Source: Pseudoduganella guangdongensis (GTDB taxonomy: Bacteria; Pseudomonadota; Gammaproteobacteria; Burkholderiales; Burkholderiaceae_D). From it: a stretch of DNA of 64,000 nucleotides. The DNA is taken from the NCBI RefSeq assembly GCF_009857475.1, contig NZ_WWCJ01000015.1, positions 1-64,000 on the forward strand, given 5' to 3'. The notes under the pieces were generated by a model that saw only the letters and a program-made list of their open reading frames with translations, was not told where the DNA came from and ran no database searches. The translations under genes were made by a program, and so were the position numbers. Shown here in pieces: positions 42,516 to 50,127 of the stretch (its first letter is position 1; the number at the start of each line of letters is the position of its first letter).

Positions 42516-42835
42516 TTGGCGTCTCCTTTGCGTTGGGCGGCGAAGTAGCTTGCCAGGGCTTCCAGTTGTTCGTCGGTGTAGCCCTTGGTGAGCTGGGTCA
42601 TGATCGTGGCGGGGCGCTTGCCTGTCTTGAAGTCTTTCAGGGCGGCCAGGAGCTGCTCTTTCGGCTGCCCTGCCAGCGGCGGCAGGGCATTGCCTTGGGT
42701 GGCGCCGTTGGTGCCGTGGCAGCCGGTGCAGCTGGCGGCCAGGCGGGCGCCGGCCGGGATGCTTTCTGCGGCTTGGGCTGGACTCAGCGCGGCGGCGCTC
42801 AATGCGATGGACAGGGCGGCGGCGGGTATCTTCAT
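42512..42835 (-). CDS. fccA: Class I c-type cytochrome, FccA-like subunit
   Basis: 107 aa periplasmic monohaem cytochrome. Signal peptide to about residue 23 (AQAA), heme motif CTGCH (about 36-40), a GNALPPLAGQ loop, and Met ligand probably in ATIMTQL. Similar to cytochrome subunits of sulfide dehydrogenase (FccA is often dihaem, and here there is one). Overlaps soxA and fccB by 4 nt each. Confidence 0.82.
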   Translation of the reverse strand: MKIPAAALSIALSAAALSPAQAAESIPAGARLAASCTGCHGTNGATQGNALPPLAGQPKEQLLAALKDFKTGKRPATIMTQLTKGYTDEQLEALASYFAAQRKGDAK

Positions 42836-43629
42836 GGGCGGACTCCTGGCGTTTCCATTGGCATGCCTTGGGCGCGTTGGGCGAGGTAGGCTTCAAGGTC
42901 TACCAGGTCGGGCGCGCCGTAGGGGGGAACTTCGGCTCTTACTCCGCTCATGCAGTTGCGCAGGCGGCGTTGCAGGCTGCCGACGCCTTGCCATTCAAGG
43001 CGGTAGATGGGGTAGGCGTTGGCGTGGCCTTGCGGGATCAGTGCGCCGGCCAGGCGTTTGCCGGCGTTGTTGTCGTGGCATTGGGCGCAGCTCAGGTTGA
43101 GCTGGCCGATGCGGGTGGTGAAGAGCTTTTGGCCTCGGGCGGCGGCTTGGCGGGTCTGGGGGTCGCGTGACGGTGACACGGGCAGGCCTCGGCTTTGCAA
43201 GGCGACGTAGGCTTCCAGTGCGAGCAGCTCGGCGGATTCTTGCGGCAGCGCGGCGGCTTGCTGGGCGTTGCTGCGGCATTGGTTGATTTGCTGGCTGAGG
43301 GTGATGACTTTTCCGGCGGGCGCGGAGAAGCGCGGGAAGCCGGCGGCTTTGCTGCGCATGCTTTCTTTGGCGTCGCTGTGGCAGGCGGCGCAGGATTTGC
43401 CGTTGCTGTCTTTCGGTGCGGTGTGCCATAGCTGTTGGCCGTTGGCTATCCAGAGCATGGCGGGATTTTGCGTGTCCTCGCGCTGCATGGCTTGGGTGGC
43501 GGGGCTCATGTACTCTGTGCCGGATTTTAAACCCGGTAAACCGGGGTACGACGCGAAGGGTCGGCCCCCGTCTGTGCGGCAGCTGGTGGTGAACACGAGC
43601 GTTAGGAGCAGCGCAAGTATTCGCGTCAT
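42832..43629 (-). CDS. soxA: Sulfur oxidation c-type cytochrome SoxA
   Basis: 265 aa. Signal peptide with a possible lipid Cys at 17 (TTSCR), then two heme motifs, CAACH (about 80) and CAQCH (about 183), and the active-site Cys motif NCMSGVRAE (about 228) near the end. SoxAX joins thiosulfate to the SoxY carrier Cys. Residues about 19-40 (GRPFASYPGLPGLKSG) are encoded by a decayed GGGTCAG repeat (43530-43571) and do not look like SoxA. Overlaps soxZ and fccA by 4 nt. Confidence 0.9.
   Translation of the reverse strand: MTRILALLLTLVFTTSCRTDGGRPFASYPGLPGLKSGTEYMSPATQAMQREDTQNPAMLWIANGQQLWHTAPKDSNGKSCAACHSDAKESMRSKAAGFPRFSAPAGKVITLSQQINQCRSNAQQAAALPQESAELLALEAYVALQSRGLPVSPSRDPQTRQAAARGQKLFTTRIGQLNLSCAQCHDNNAGKRLAGALIPQGHANAYPIYRLEWQGVGSLQRRLRNCMSGVRAEVPPYGAPDLVDLEAYLAQRAQGMPMETPGVRP
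43530..43571. repeat. Decayed GGGTCAG repeat inside soxA
   Basis: AAACCCGGTAAACCGGGGT followed by an imperfect GACGCGAAGGGTCGGCCCC. It matches the repeat opening at 16913 and 19773 (AAACCCGGTAA...), with substitutions. It lies in frame near the soxA start. Confidence 0.65.
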
Positions 43630-43949
43630 GGTTGCACCGTTAGCTGCTTGCGTTCTGTTTGGGTGAAGGCGTTGTCGCCGCTCCAGGTGAACTCTAATGC
43701 GCCGCCTGTTGTCGCTTTGAGGTGGAAGGCGAGGTATGGGTTGGCGCTGATGGCGGGGTGCAGGTCGGCGGCGATCACCAGCTTGCCGTTGTACTTGCAT
43801 TCAAAGCGGCGGATGATGTCGCGGGCGATGGGCTTGCCGTCGCTGCCGGGGCGGTAGCCGGTTTCCATGGGGTGGGCGATCAGGGCGCGTATCTCGATGA
43901 TTTCGCCGGCCCTGGCGCTCGCGGGCATGTGGATCAGGGCGGTGGCCAT
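43626..43949 (-). CDS. soxZ: Thiosulfate oxidation carrier complex protein SoxZ
   Basis: 107 aa immunoglobulin-fold partner of SoxY, lacking a signal peptide as usual (it is exported with SoxY). Motifs: EIIEIRALIAHPMETGYRP, NPYLAFHLKA and a C-terminal FTWSGDNAFTQT. Length is standard. Follows soxY by 1 nt and overlaps soxA by 4 nt. Confidence 0.93.
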   Translation of the reverse strand: MATALIHMPASARAGEIIEIRALIAHPMETGYRPGSDGKPIARDIIRRFECKYNGKLVIAADLHPAISANPYLAFHLKATTGGALEFTWSGDNAFTQTERKQLTVQP

Positions 43950-43950
43950 G

Positions 43951-44394
43951 TCAGATCGCCTCCCCTTCTATGCAGGCGGCCAGGGTGACGATCACGTCGA
44001 TCGATTGCTGCCACCATTGGCCGTCGCTGGTGCGTGCGAGGGCGGTGATGTGTTGGCTGGTGGCGAGGCGGATGCGGGTGCTGATCTCGGCTTTGCCGCT
44101 GGCGGCTGTCAGCTGGAAGCGGACGACGTCGGGCAGGGGGTTCTTTTCGTTGAAGATGGCGAAGTCGGTGACGTGGTCTTGCTCGGTCATGGGGCTTGCC
44201 ACGCGCACGGTGATGGGGACTGCATTGCCGTTATCGATCAGTTTGGCGATGTCGATTTCCACGCGGGCTTTTTGCGGCTTGGCGTTTTGCGTGTAGGCGG
44301 CGATTGCCTGGGCCATTTCTTCCGGCGTGGCTTGCGCGGGGCGGATAATCGCCAGTAGCGGCAGCGCTGCGAGCAGGCGGCGGCGCGTGATCAT
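43951..44394 (-). CDS. soxY: Thiosulfate oxidation carrier protein SoxY (variant C terminus)
   Basis: 147 aa. Tat-like signal MITRRRLLAALP, then the SoxY domain (DNGNAVPITVRVASPMTEQDHV, ...). SoxY normally ends GGCGG with the sulfur-carrying Cys in the terminal arm. Here the end is TLAACIEGEAI: the Cys is kept, but the glycines are replaced and four more residues follow. Overlaps soxX by 4 nt. Confidence 0.88.
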   Translation of the reverse strand: MITRRRLLAALPLLAIIRPAQATPEEMAQAIAAYTQNAKPQKARVEIDIAKLIDNGNAVPITVRVASPMTEQDHVTDFAIFNEKNPLPDVVRFQLTAASGKAEISTRIRLATSQHITALARTSDGQWWQQSIDVIVTLAACIEGEAI

Positions 44395-44828
44395 TTGGCG
44401 GCCTCGCGCAGGGTGGCCAAGTAGGCGACAACGTCTTCTATTTGCTGCTCGCTCAGGATCGGCTTGCCGCGCTGGGCGGGCGCGACGCGGGTCAGGCCTT
44501 CTGTCTTGTGGTACGCGGGCATGATGGTGTCGGGGTTCAGGGTGCTGCTGTCTTTTATGCGCTGGCGTAGCTGCTCTTCTGTCCAGCGGCTGCCGGCGCC
44601 GGCCAGGTCGGGGGCGAGGTTGCCTTGGAAGCGTTCTTCCGGGATGGGGGCGCTATGGCAGAGGAGGCAGAGGCCGAGCTGGCGGTTGGCGACTATTTCC
44701 CGGCCGCGCTGTGCGTCGCCGGGGGCGGCTTGGGCGGTCGCTGTTATGGTTGCGGCTAGCAGGAACAGGGGAACCAGGGTACGGCCCTTGGGCCGGACCC
44801 TGTCTGTTCTGCTGCCGCCGGGTGCCAT
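44391..44828 (-). CDS. soxX: Sulfur oxidation c-type cytochrome SoxX
   Basis: 145 aa monohaem cytochrome. Heme motif CLLCH (about 54-58), GNLAPDLAGAGSRW, and the Met ligand TIMPAYHKTEG. The N-terminal region before the hydrophobic core (residues about 6-19, SRTDRVRPKGRTLV) is encoded by an inverted repeat (44775-44802). No other start codon is available, so the repeat must be translated. Starts 4 nt after the molybdenum-hydroxylase stop, showing one operon. Confidence 0.88.
   Translation of the reverse strand: MAPGGSRTDRVRPKGRTLVPLFLLAATITATAQAAPGDAQRGREIVANRQLGLCLLCHSAPIPEERFQGNLAPDLAGAGSRWTEEQLRQRIKDSSTLNPDTIMPAYHKTEGLTRVAPAQRGKPILSEQQIEDVVAYLATLREAAK
44775..44802. repeat. GGGTCCGGCCC palindrome inside soxX
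   Basis: CAGGGTACGGCCC, TT, GGGCCGGACCCTG: 13-bp arms with one mismatch. A diverged member of the GGGTCAG palindrome family, in frame in the soxX signal region. Confidence 0.7.
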
Positions 44829-44832
44829 TTCC

Positions 44833-47019
44833 TTACGCTTTCTTCAGGCTGTGGTTCTTTAGCGGGAGGTCGCGGATGCGCTTGCCGGTGGCGGCGAAGA
44901 TGGCGTTGAGTACGGCGGGGGCTGCGACGGCGATGGTGGGTTCGCCTACGCCGCCCCAGAAGCCGCCGCTGGAGACGATATGCGTTTCGACTTTCGGCAT
45001 TTCGTCCATCTTCATCACCTGGTAGGTGTCGAAGTTGGTTTGCTCGGCGGCGCCGTCCTTCACCGTGATCTCGCCATATAGCGCGGCGCTCAGGCCGTAG
45101 ACGAAGCTGCCTTCCACCTGCGCTTCGATCTGCTGCGGGTTCACGGCGTAGCCGGGGTCGGTGGCGGCGACGATGCGGTGGATCTTCAACTTGCCTTCTT
45201 TATTCACCGAGACCTCGGCCACGGCGGCGACGTAGCTGCCAAAGCCCATGGTCTGGGCGATGCCGCGATAGACGCCCTTCTTCAACGGCTTGCCCCAGCC
45301 GGCCTTTTCGGCCACGGCGTTCAGCACGGCGAGGTGCTTGGGGCTGTCCTTCATCAGCTTGCGGCGCAGGGCCAGCGGGTCTTGTTTGGTGGCGTGGGCG
45401 ATCTCGTCGAGGAAGCACTCGAGGTAGATCGCGTTCTGGTTCAGGTTCACGCCGCGCCAGAAGCCGGGCGGCACCGCCGGGTTGCGCATGGCGTGGTCGA
45501 TCAGCAGGTTGGGGAAGGTGTAGCCGATCGAGGCTTCCGGGCCGGGCGGGTTCAGGCCCTGGAAGACTGCGGGGTCTTTGCCGTCTTTCACGTTTTGCGG
45601 GAACAGCGCGGCCAAAATCGATTGGCCGGCAATGCGCATGTGCAGCGCAGTGACCTCCCCTTTCGCGTCCAGGCCGGCCGTCAGCTTGCACTGGGTGATG
45701 GGGTGGTAGCGGCCGTGCTGCATGTCCTCTTCGCGCGTCCAGATCAGTTTGACCGGTATGCCGGGCATCTCCTTGGCGATCTTCACCACCTGGGTCACCC
45801 AGTCGTGCGTGGCCCCGCGCCGGCCAAAGCCGCCGCCCAGGTGCAGCTTGGTCACGTCGCATTTGGCTTGCGGCAGGCCGGCGGCTTCGCTGGTGGCGGC
45901 CAGGGCGGCTTCGCCGTTCTGGGTCGGCGTCCACACTTCGCAACGGTCCGGCGTCCAGACGGCGGTGGCGTTCATCACCTCCATCGTGGCGTGGTTCTGG
46001 TGCGGGTAGCTATAAACGGCTTCGATCTTGCGGTGGGCGCTGGCCAGGGCAGACCTGGCGTCGCCGTTTTTGTTGCCGACTGCGGCATCGTCGGCGTCGA
46101 GGCCGGCCTTGATCCAGGCGGCGGTGTCCTTGCTGTTCATGCCGGCGTTGGGGCCCTTGTCCCATTCGATCGGCAGCGCATCGAGCGCGGTGCGGGCGCG
46201 CCACCAGGTGTCGGCCACCACGGCCACGGCGCTGTCGCCCACCTGCACCACCTTCTTCACGCCCGGCTTGTTGGCGATGGCTGCCGCGTCAAAGCTCTTT
46301 ACCTTGCCGCCGAAGACGGGGCAGTCCTTGATCGCGGCGTTCAGCATGCCAGGCAGCTTCAAGTCCATGCCGTAGATTTGCTTGCCGGTGGTCTTGTCCA
46401 CCGTGTCCAGGCGCGCCAGGCGCTTGCCGGCCAGCTTCCAGTCCTTCGGGTCTTTCAGTTTGATGTCGGCGGCGGCGGGCGCCTGCAGCTTGCCTGCGGC
46501 GTCGGCGACTTTACCAAAGGTCAGCGTGCGGCCGCTTGGCGTGTGGGTGATCACGCTTTTCGCCACCGTGCATTCGGCGGCGGGCACGCCCCACTGCGCG
46601 GCGGCGGCCTGCACCAGCATCATGCGCGCGGCGGCGCCGCCCTTGCGCACATAGTCGTGCGATTCGCGCACGCCACGGCTGCCGCCGGTGGAGAAGCTAC
46701 CCCACACGCGGTTGCGCGCCAGCTGGCGGCCGGGGGACGGGTATTCGGTGGTGACCTTGCTCCAGTCGCCATCCAGCTCTTCCACCACCAGCTGCGCCAG
46801 GCCGGTCAGGGTGCCCTGGCCCATTTCGGAGCGGGCAATGCGCACCACGATGGTGTCGTCCGGCTTCACCACCACCCAGGCGTTGATCTCCGGCGCATCG
46901 GCGGCGGGCGCCTGTTGCGCCTCCGCGAACGGGATATGGAAGCCGAACATCAGGCCGGCGGTGGCGCCCAGCGAACGGCCCAGGAAGCTGCGGCGCGAGG
47001 TCGAGGCCGGGGCGTTCAT
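44833..47019 (-). CDS. Molybdopterin-binding subunit, isoquinoline 1-oxidoreductase-like
   Basis: 728 aa xanthine-dehydrogenase-family large subunit, of the IorB type. Tat signal STSRRSFLGRSLGATAG near residues 7-23, so the enzyme is periplasmic. Molybdenum-cofactor-binding motifs: LGGGFGRRGATHDWV (about 390-405), GFWRGV (about 500-515), and the C-terminal GGVGEPTIAVAAPAVLNAI with the active-site Glu. Forms a complex with the [2Fe-2S] subunit encoded upstream, and donates electrons to cytochromes c. Substrate (aldehyde or N-heterocycle) is not deducible. Confidence 0.88.
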   Translation of the reverse strand: MNAPASTSRRSFLGRSLGATAGLMFGFHIPFAEAQQAPAADAPEINAWVVVKPDDTIVVRIARSEMGQGTLTGLAQLVVEELDGDWSKVTTEYPSPGRQLARNRVWGSFSTGGSRGVRESHDYVRKGGAAARMMLVQAAAAQWGVPAAECTVAKSVITHTPSGRTLTFGKVADAAGKLQAPAAADIKLKDPKDWKLAGKRLARLDTVDKTTGKQIYGMDLKLPGMLNAAIKDCPVFGGKVKSFDAAAIANKPGVKKVVQVGDSAVAVVADTWWRARTALDALPIEWDKGPNAGMNSKDTAAWIKAGLDADDAAVGNKNGDARSALASAHRKIEAVYSYPHQNHATMEVMNATAVWTPDRCEVWTPTQNGEAALAATSEAAGLPQAKCDVTKLHLGGGFGRRGATHDWVTQVVKIAKEMPGIPVKLIWTREEDMQHGRYHPITQCKLTAGLDAKGEVTALHMRIAGQSILAALFPQNVKDGKDPAVFQGLNPPGPEASIGYTFPNLLIDHAMRNPAVPPGFWRGVNLNQNAIYLECFLDEIAHATKQDPLALRRKLMKDSPKHLAVLNAVAEKAGWGKPLKKGVYRGIAQTMGFGSYVAAVAEVSVNKEGKLKIHRIVAATDPGYAVNPQQIEAQVEGSFVYGLSAALYGEITVKDGAAEQTNFDTYQVMKMDEMPKVETHIVSSGGFWGGVGEPTIAVAAPAVLNAIFAATGKRIRDLPLKNHSLKKA

Positions 47020-47510
47020 GCTTTGCTCCCTTCCACGATATCCAGGCCGGCCAGCTTGGTGTTGCCGCCCCTGGCGATCACGTGGATCGCCTTGCGCACG
47101 CGGTTATAGGTGCCGCAGCGGCAGATATTGGTCATGGCGGCGTCGATGTCGGCGTCGGTCGGCTTTTTCTTTTGCTTCAGCAGCGCGGCGGCGGCCATGA
47201 TCATGCCGGATTGGCAAAAGCCGCACTGCGGCACATCGAGCGCGGCCCAGGCCTTCTGCACCGCATGGCTGCCATCCTTGCTCAAGCCTTCGATGGTGAC
47301 GATCTTCTGCTCGGCCGTCACGGTGGAGACCGGACGCACGCAGCTGCGCGTCGGTTCGCCGTCAATGTGCACGGTACAGGCGCCGCATTGCGCCACGCCG
47401 CAGCCGTATTTGGTGCCGGTCAGCCCTAGCTGCTCGCGGATCACCCACAGCAGCGGGGTATCTTCCTCGGCCTCGAAATCGCGGACCTGGCCATTGACGT
47501 TCAGTTTCAT
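47016..47510 (-). CDS. [2Fe-2S] subunit of molybdenum hydroxylase, IorA-like
   Basis: 164 aa. Plant-type [2Fe-2S] domain (YGCGVAQCGACTVHIDG, then SCVRP, about 40-70) plus the C-terminal helical [2Fe-2S] domain (CGFCQSGMI and ICRCGTY, about 98-140). It transfers electrons from the molybdenum subunit. GGAGG just before ATG 47510 decides the start. First gene of the leftward eight-gene run; overlaps the large subunit by 4 nt. Confidence 0.93.
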   Translation of the reverse strand: MKLNVNGQVRDFEAEEDTPLLWVIREQLGLTGTKYGCGVAQCGACTVHIDGEPTRSCVRPVSTVTAEQKIVTIEGLSKDGSHAVQKAWAALDVPQCGFCQSGMIMAAAALLKQKKKPTDADIDAAMTNICRCGTYNRVRKAIHVIARGGNTKLAGLDIVEGSKA

Positions 47511-47592
47511 TCCTGCCTCCGGGGGAAATGGGTGGGAAGTAAGTTCGCGTGATCTTACTCCCGTTTTATTAACTAATGTTCGTTCAGCCAAT

Positions 47593-47608
47593 TTTGACCT
47601 AGGTCAAA
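47593..47608. promoter_or_regulatory. FNR/CRP-type palindrome upstream of ompW
   Basis: TTTGACCTAGGTCAAA is a perfect 16-bp palindrome. Its TTGAC-N4-GTCAA core is like an FNR/ANR box (TTGAT-N4-ATCAA). It lies 71 nt before the ompW ATG and also upstream of the divergent molybdenum-hydroxylase gene, so it may serve both. Confidence 0.55.
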
Positions 47609-47678
47609 GATTTTGCTGCGTCGCGTCAATAGACTTCTACCTATCGAATATCGATGACCACATGAAAGAGGTAGTGAA

Positions 47679-48281
47679 ATGAAGAAAGCGATTCTGGCAG
47701 TTATCCTGGGTGGCCTGGCACTGAATGCAATGGCGGTCGACAATCCATGGCAAGTGCGCGCACGCGCCGTGCACATCAACCCGGCGGACAAGTCCGACCC
47801 AGTAGGCGGCACCGGCGCATCCGACCGCATTGGCGTCAGCGACAAGACGATTCCGGAAGTGGATATCACCTATTTCGTGACCCCGAACATCTCGGCCGAG
47901 CTGGTACTGACCTACCCGCAGAAGCATGATGTGTACCTGGATGGCAAGACCATCGGTACCTTCAAGCACCTGCCGCCGACCCTGCTGGCGCAGTACCACT
48001 TCAGCCCATCCTCGCAATTCAGCCCGTACGTTGGCGTGGGTGTGAACTGGACCACCTTCTCCAAGAACAAGATCCTGGACGGTGCAGGCAGCCTGGAGCA
48101 CGACAGCTTCGGCCTGGCCCTGCAAGCTGGCGTGGACTACAAGCTGGACAAGAACTGGTCGCTCAACCTGGACATCAAAAAAGTGCAGATCCGCAGCGAC
48201 GTCCTGATCGCCGGCGCCAAAGCCTCCAAGGTCAAAGTTGACCCGGTCCTGCTCGGCGTAGGCGTAGGCTACCGCTTCTAA
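47679..48281 (+). CDS. ompW: Outer membrane protein OmpW
   Basis: 200 aa, 8-stranded beta-barrel. Signal peptide to about residue 19 (LNAMA), then WQVRARAVHINP, AELVLTYPQKHDVYL, and the C-terminal GVGVGYRF ending in Phe, as outer-membrane barrels do. OmpW is linked to small hydrophobic compound uptake and responds to oxygen in enterobacteria. Here the FNR-like palindrome upstream would fit that. Confidence 0.93.
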   Translation: MKKAILAVILGGLALNAMAVDNPWQVRARAVHINPADKSDPVGGTGASDRIGVSDKTIPEVDITYFVTPNISAELVLTYPQKHDVYLDGKTIGTFKHLPPTLLAQYHFSPSSQFSPYVGVGVNWTTFSKNKILDGAGSLEHDSFGLALQAGVDYKLDKNWSLNLDIKKVQIRSDVLIAGAKASKVKVDPVLLGVGVGYRF

Positions 48282-48288
48282 TGTCCGA

Positions 48289-48353
48289 TTTGGGGTCAGG
48301 AAGAAAAGTGGACATTTTCCTGGGAAATGTCCACTTTTCTTCCTGACCCCAAA
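48289..48353. repeat. Near-perfect 65-nt palindrome (GGGGTCAGGAAG type)
   Basis: TTTGGGGTCAGGAAGAAAAG begins the left arm and its reverse complement ends the right arm. The arms pair throughout except for one G-U, centred at about 48321, with an outer TGTCC/GGACA pair. It follows ompW and supplies the C-terminal codons of the leftward REC-histidine kinase. Confidence 0.85.
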
Positions 48354-49519
48354 GTGGACAATTCTTGCTCGCGGGGAAGGGTGAAGGTGAAGGTGCTGCC
48401 TTCGTGGGGCTTGCTGCGGACGGTCAGGGTGCCGTTGTGGGCTTCGGCTAACTGGCGCGAGATGTAGAGGCCGAGCCCGAGGCCGGCGGGGACCTTGTCG
48501 GCCTGGCCGCGCTCGAAGGGTTCGAAGATCTTGGGCAGCACATCCTCGGGAATGCCGTCGCCCTGGTCGATTACGTCGATCCGGGCGTTTGCGCTGTCGG
48601 CGTGCAGGCGCACTTCTACCGGCTTGCCGCCGCCGTAGCGCAAGGCGTTGGTGATCAGGTTGACGATCACTTGCTCAACGCGGAATTCGTCCCAGCAGCC
48701 TGCCACCGGCTGCACAATCGTGAGCCGTAACTCGCCGTGCATGTCGCTGGCCTGGTGCGACAGGTCGCCCACCACGCGCTGCAGCAGCGCTTCCAGGTGG
48801 ACCCGGCCCGGGCGGATCGAGAGCTTGCCGCTGCGGATGCGCGATACGTCCAGCATGTCGTCAATCAGGCGTACCATGGCGTGGATCTGCCGCATGTCGC
48901 GCGCCACCATGCGTTCCAGCTGGGCCGGCGCGAAGTGGTCCATATTGCCGCGCTCGAGCTGCAGCTTGCGCATCTGCGCTTCCAGATAGAGGGTGTTGAG
49001 CGGCGTGCGCAACTCGTGCGCCACCATGGACATGAACTGGTCGCGCACCTTCAGCGCATATTCCAGCTCTTGCCGCACGGCGTCCAGCTCGCGCACCGTG
49101 GCGTCGCGCTGCGCTACGATCTGGCGCACCTCCTGTTGTTGCTTGTACAGGCCGACAAACACGTTGACCTTGCTCTTGACCGCGTCGGCGTCGAGCGGTT
49201 TGTGCAGGAAGTCGACCGCCCCTGCTTCGTAGCCTTTGAAGGCGTAGTTCAACTCCTTGCCGGCAGCGCTCACGAACACGATCGGGATGTGGCGCGTCTT
49301 GCCGGTGCCGCGCATCAGCTCCGCCAGCTGGAAGCCGTCCAGGCCTGGCATCTGCACGTCGATAATGGCAAGCGCGAATTCGCGTTCCAGCAGCAGGGCC
49401 AGCGCTTCGTCGCCGTTGCGCGCCTGGTAGATTACGCGGTCGTCGGCGCGCACCAGCGCGCTCAGTGCGCGCAGGTTCTCCGGCAGGTCGTCAACCAGCA
49501 GGACATTGGTGGTCTCCAT
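48296..49519 (-). CDS. REC-histidine kinase hybrid
   Basis: 407 aa. N-terminal receiver domain (about 5-120, phosphoacceptor Asp in LAIIDVQMPGLDG, then KPLDADAV), a coiled coil, HisKA (about 165-230, active His in VAHELRTPLN), HATPase (about 270-385, DQGDGIPEDVLPKIFEPFERG and GLGLGLYI). No membrane helix: cytosolic. The last about 20 residues (STLGSGRKVDISQENVHF...) come from the palindrome at 48289-48353. Final gene of the cheR-cheB operon, overlapping cheB by 1 nt. Confidence 0.88.
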   Translation of the reverse strand: METTNVLLVDDLPENLRALSALVRADDRVIYQARNGDEALALLLEREFALAIIDVQMPGLDGFQLAELMRGTGKTRHIPIVFVSAAGKELNYAFKGYEAGAVDFLHKPLDADAVKSKVNVFVGLYKQQQEVRQIVAQRDATVRELDAVRQELEYALKVRDQFMSMVAHELRTPLNTLYLEAQMRKLQLERGNMDHFAPAQLERMVARDMRQIHAMVRLIDDMLDVSRIRSGKLSIRPGRVHLEALLQRVVGDLSHQASDMHGELRLTIVQPVAGCWDEFRVEQVIVNLITNALRYGGGKPVEVRLHADSANARIDVIDQGDGIPEDVLPKIFEPFERGQADKVPAGLGLGLYISRQLAEAHNGTLTVRSKPHEGSTFTFTLPREQELSTLGSGRKVDISQENVHFSS

Positions 49520-50127
49520 CAGTGCTTCTCCAGCATTAGCAGCAGTTGCTTGATCTGTTCCAGCGGCAGTACGAGGTCGGGCTGGCGCGCGCGGATCGCT
49601 TCGGCCGGCATCACGCCGACGTTGGCCTCCTGCGGGTCTTGCACGACGGTCAGGCCGCCTGCCCTGCCGATCGTGGCCATGCCTGCGGCGCCGTCTTCGT
49701 TGGCGCCCGTGAGCAGGATCCCCGCCAGGCGCGCGCCGTAGGCTTCGGCCGCTGTCTCCATGGTGACGTCGATGGCGGGGCGGGCGAAGTGCAGCGGTGC
49801 GTCGCAACTGAGCGAAAAGCTGCGGTCGTTTTCGATCAGCAGGTGGTAGCCGGCTGGTGCAAAGTAGAGAGTACCTGCATTGATGTCATCCTTGTCGCCC
49901 GCTTCGCGCACCGGCAGAGCGACGCGCTGCTGGAATACTTCGACCAGCTGGTTGGGGCGACCACTTCTTACATGCAGCACGACCACTATCGGTAAGCGGT
50001 AGCCGCGCGGCAGGGCGGGCAGCAGTTGCAGCAGCGCATTCACGCCGCCGGCGGACGCGCCGATCAGCACCGCTTGCGTGGCGCGGCCGTGCACGGCCTG
50101 GTCGAGCGATGGCAGGCCGTCCATCAT
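49519..50127 (-). CDS. cheB: CheB methylesterase-domain protein
   Basis: 202 aa containing only the CheB catalytic domain (no N-terminal receiver). Catalytic Ser in GASAGGVNAL (about 25), His in VVVLHVRSG, and Asp in LTGANEDGAAGM. Would remove methyl groups from glutamyl residues. With the adjacent CheR and kinases it forms a signalling unit of the kind seen beside hybrid kinases, away from flagellar chemotaxis genes. Overlaps cheR by 4 nt. Confidence 0.88.
   Translation of the reverse strand: MMDGLPSLDQAVHGRATQAVLIGASAGGVNALLQLLPALPRGYRLPIVVVLHVRSGRPNQLVEVFQQRVALPVREAGDKDDINAGTLYFAPAGYHLLIENDRSFSLSCDAPLHFARPAIDVTMETAAEAYGARLAGILLTGANEDGAAGMATIGRAGGLTVVQDPQEANVGVMPAEAIRARQPDLVLPLEQIKQLLLMLEKH

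Noticed and set aside
45178..47109. 643-codon plus-strand frame opposite the molybdenum hydroxylase genes
   Set aside because: Antisense artefact of GC-rich third positions.
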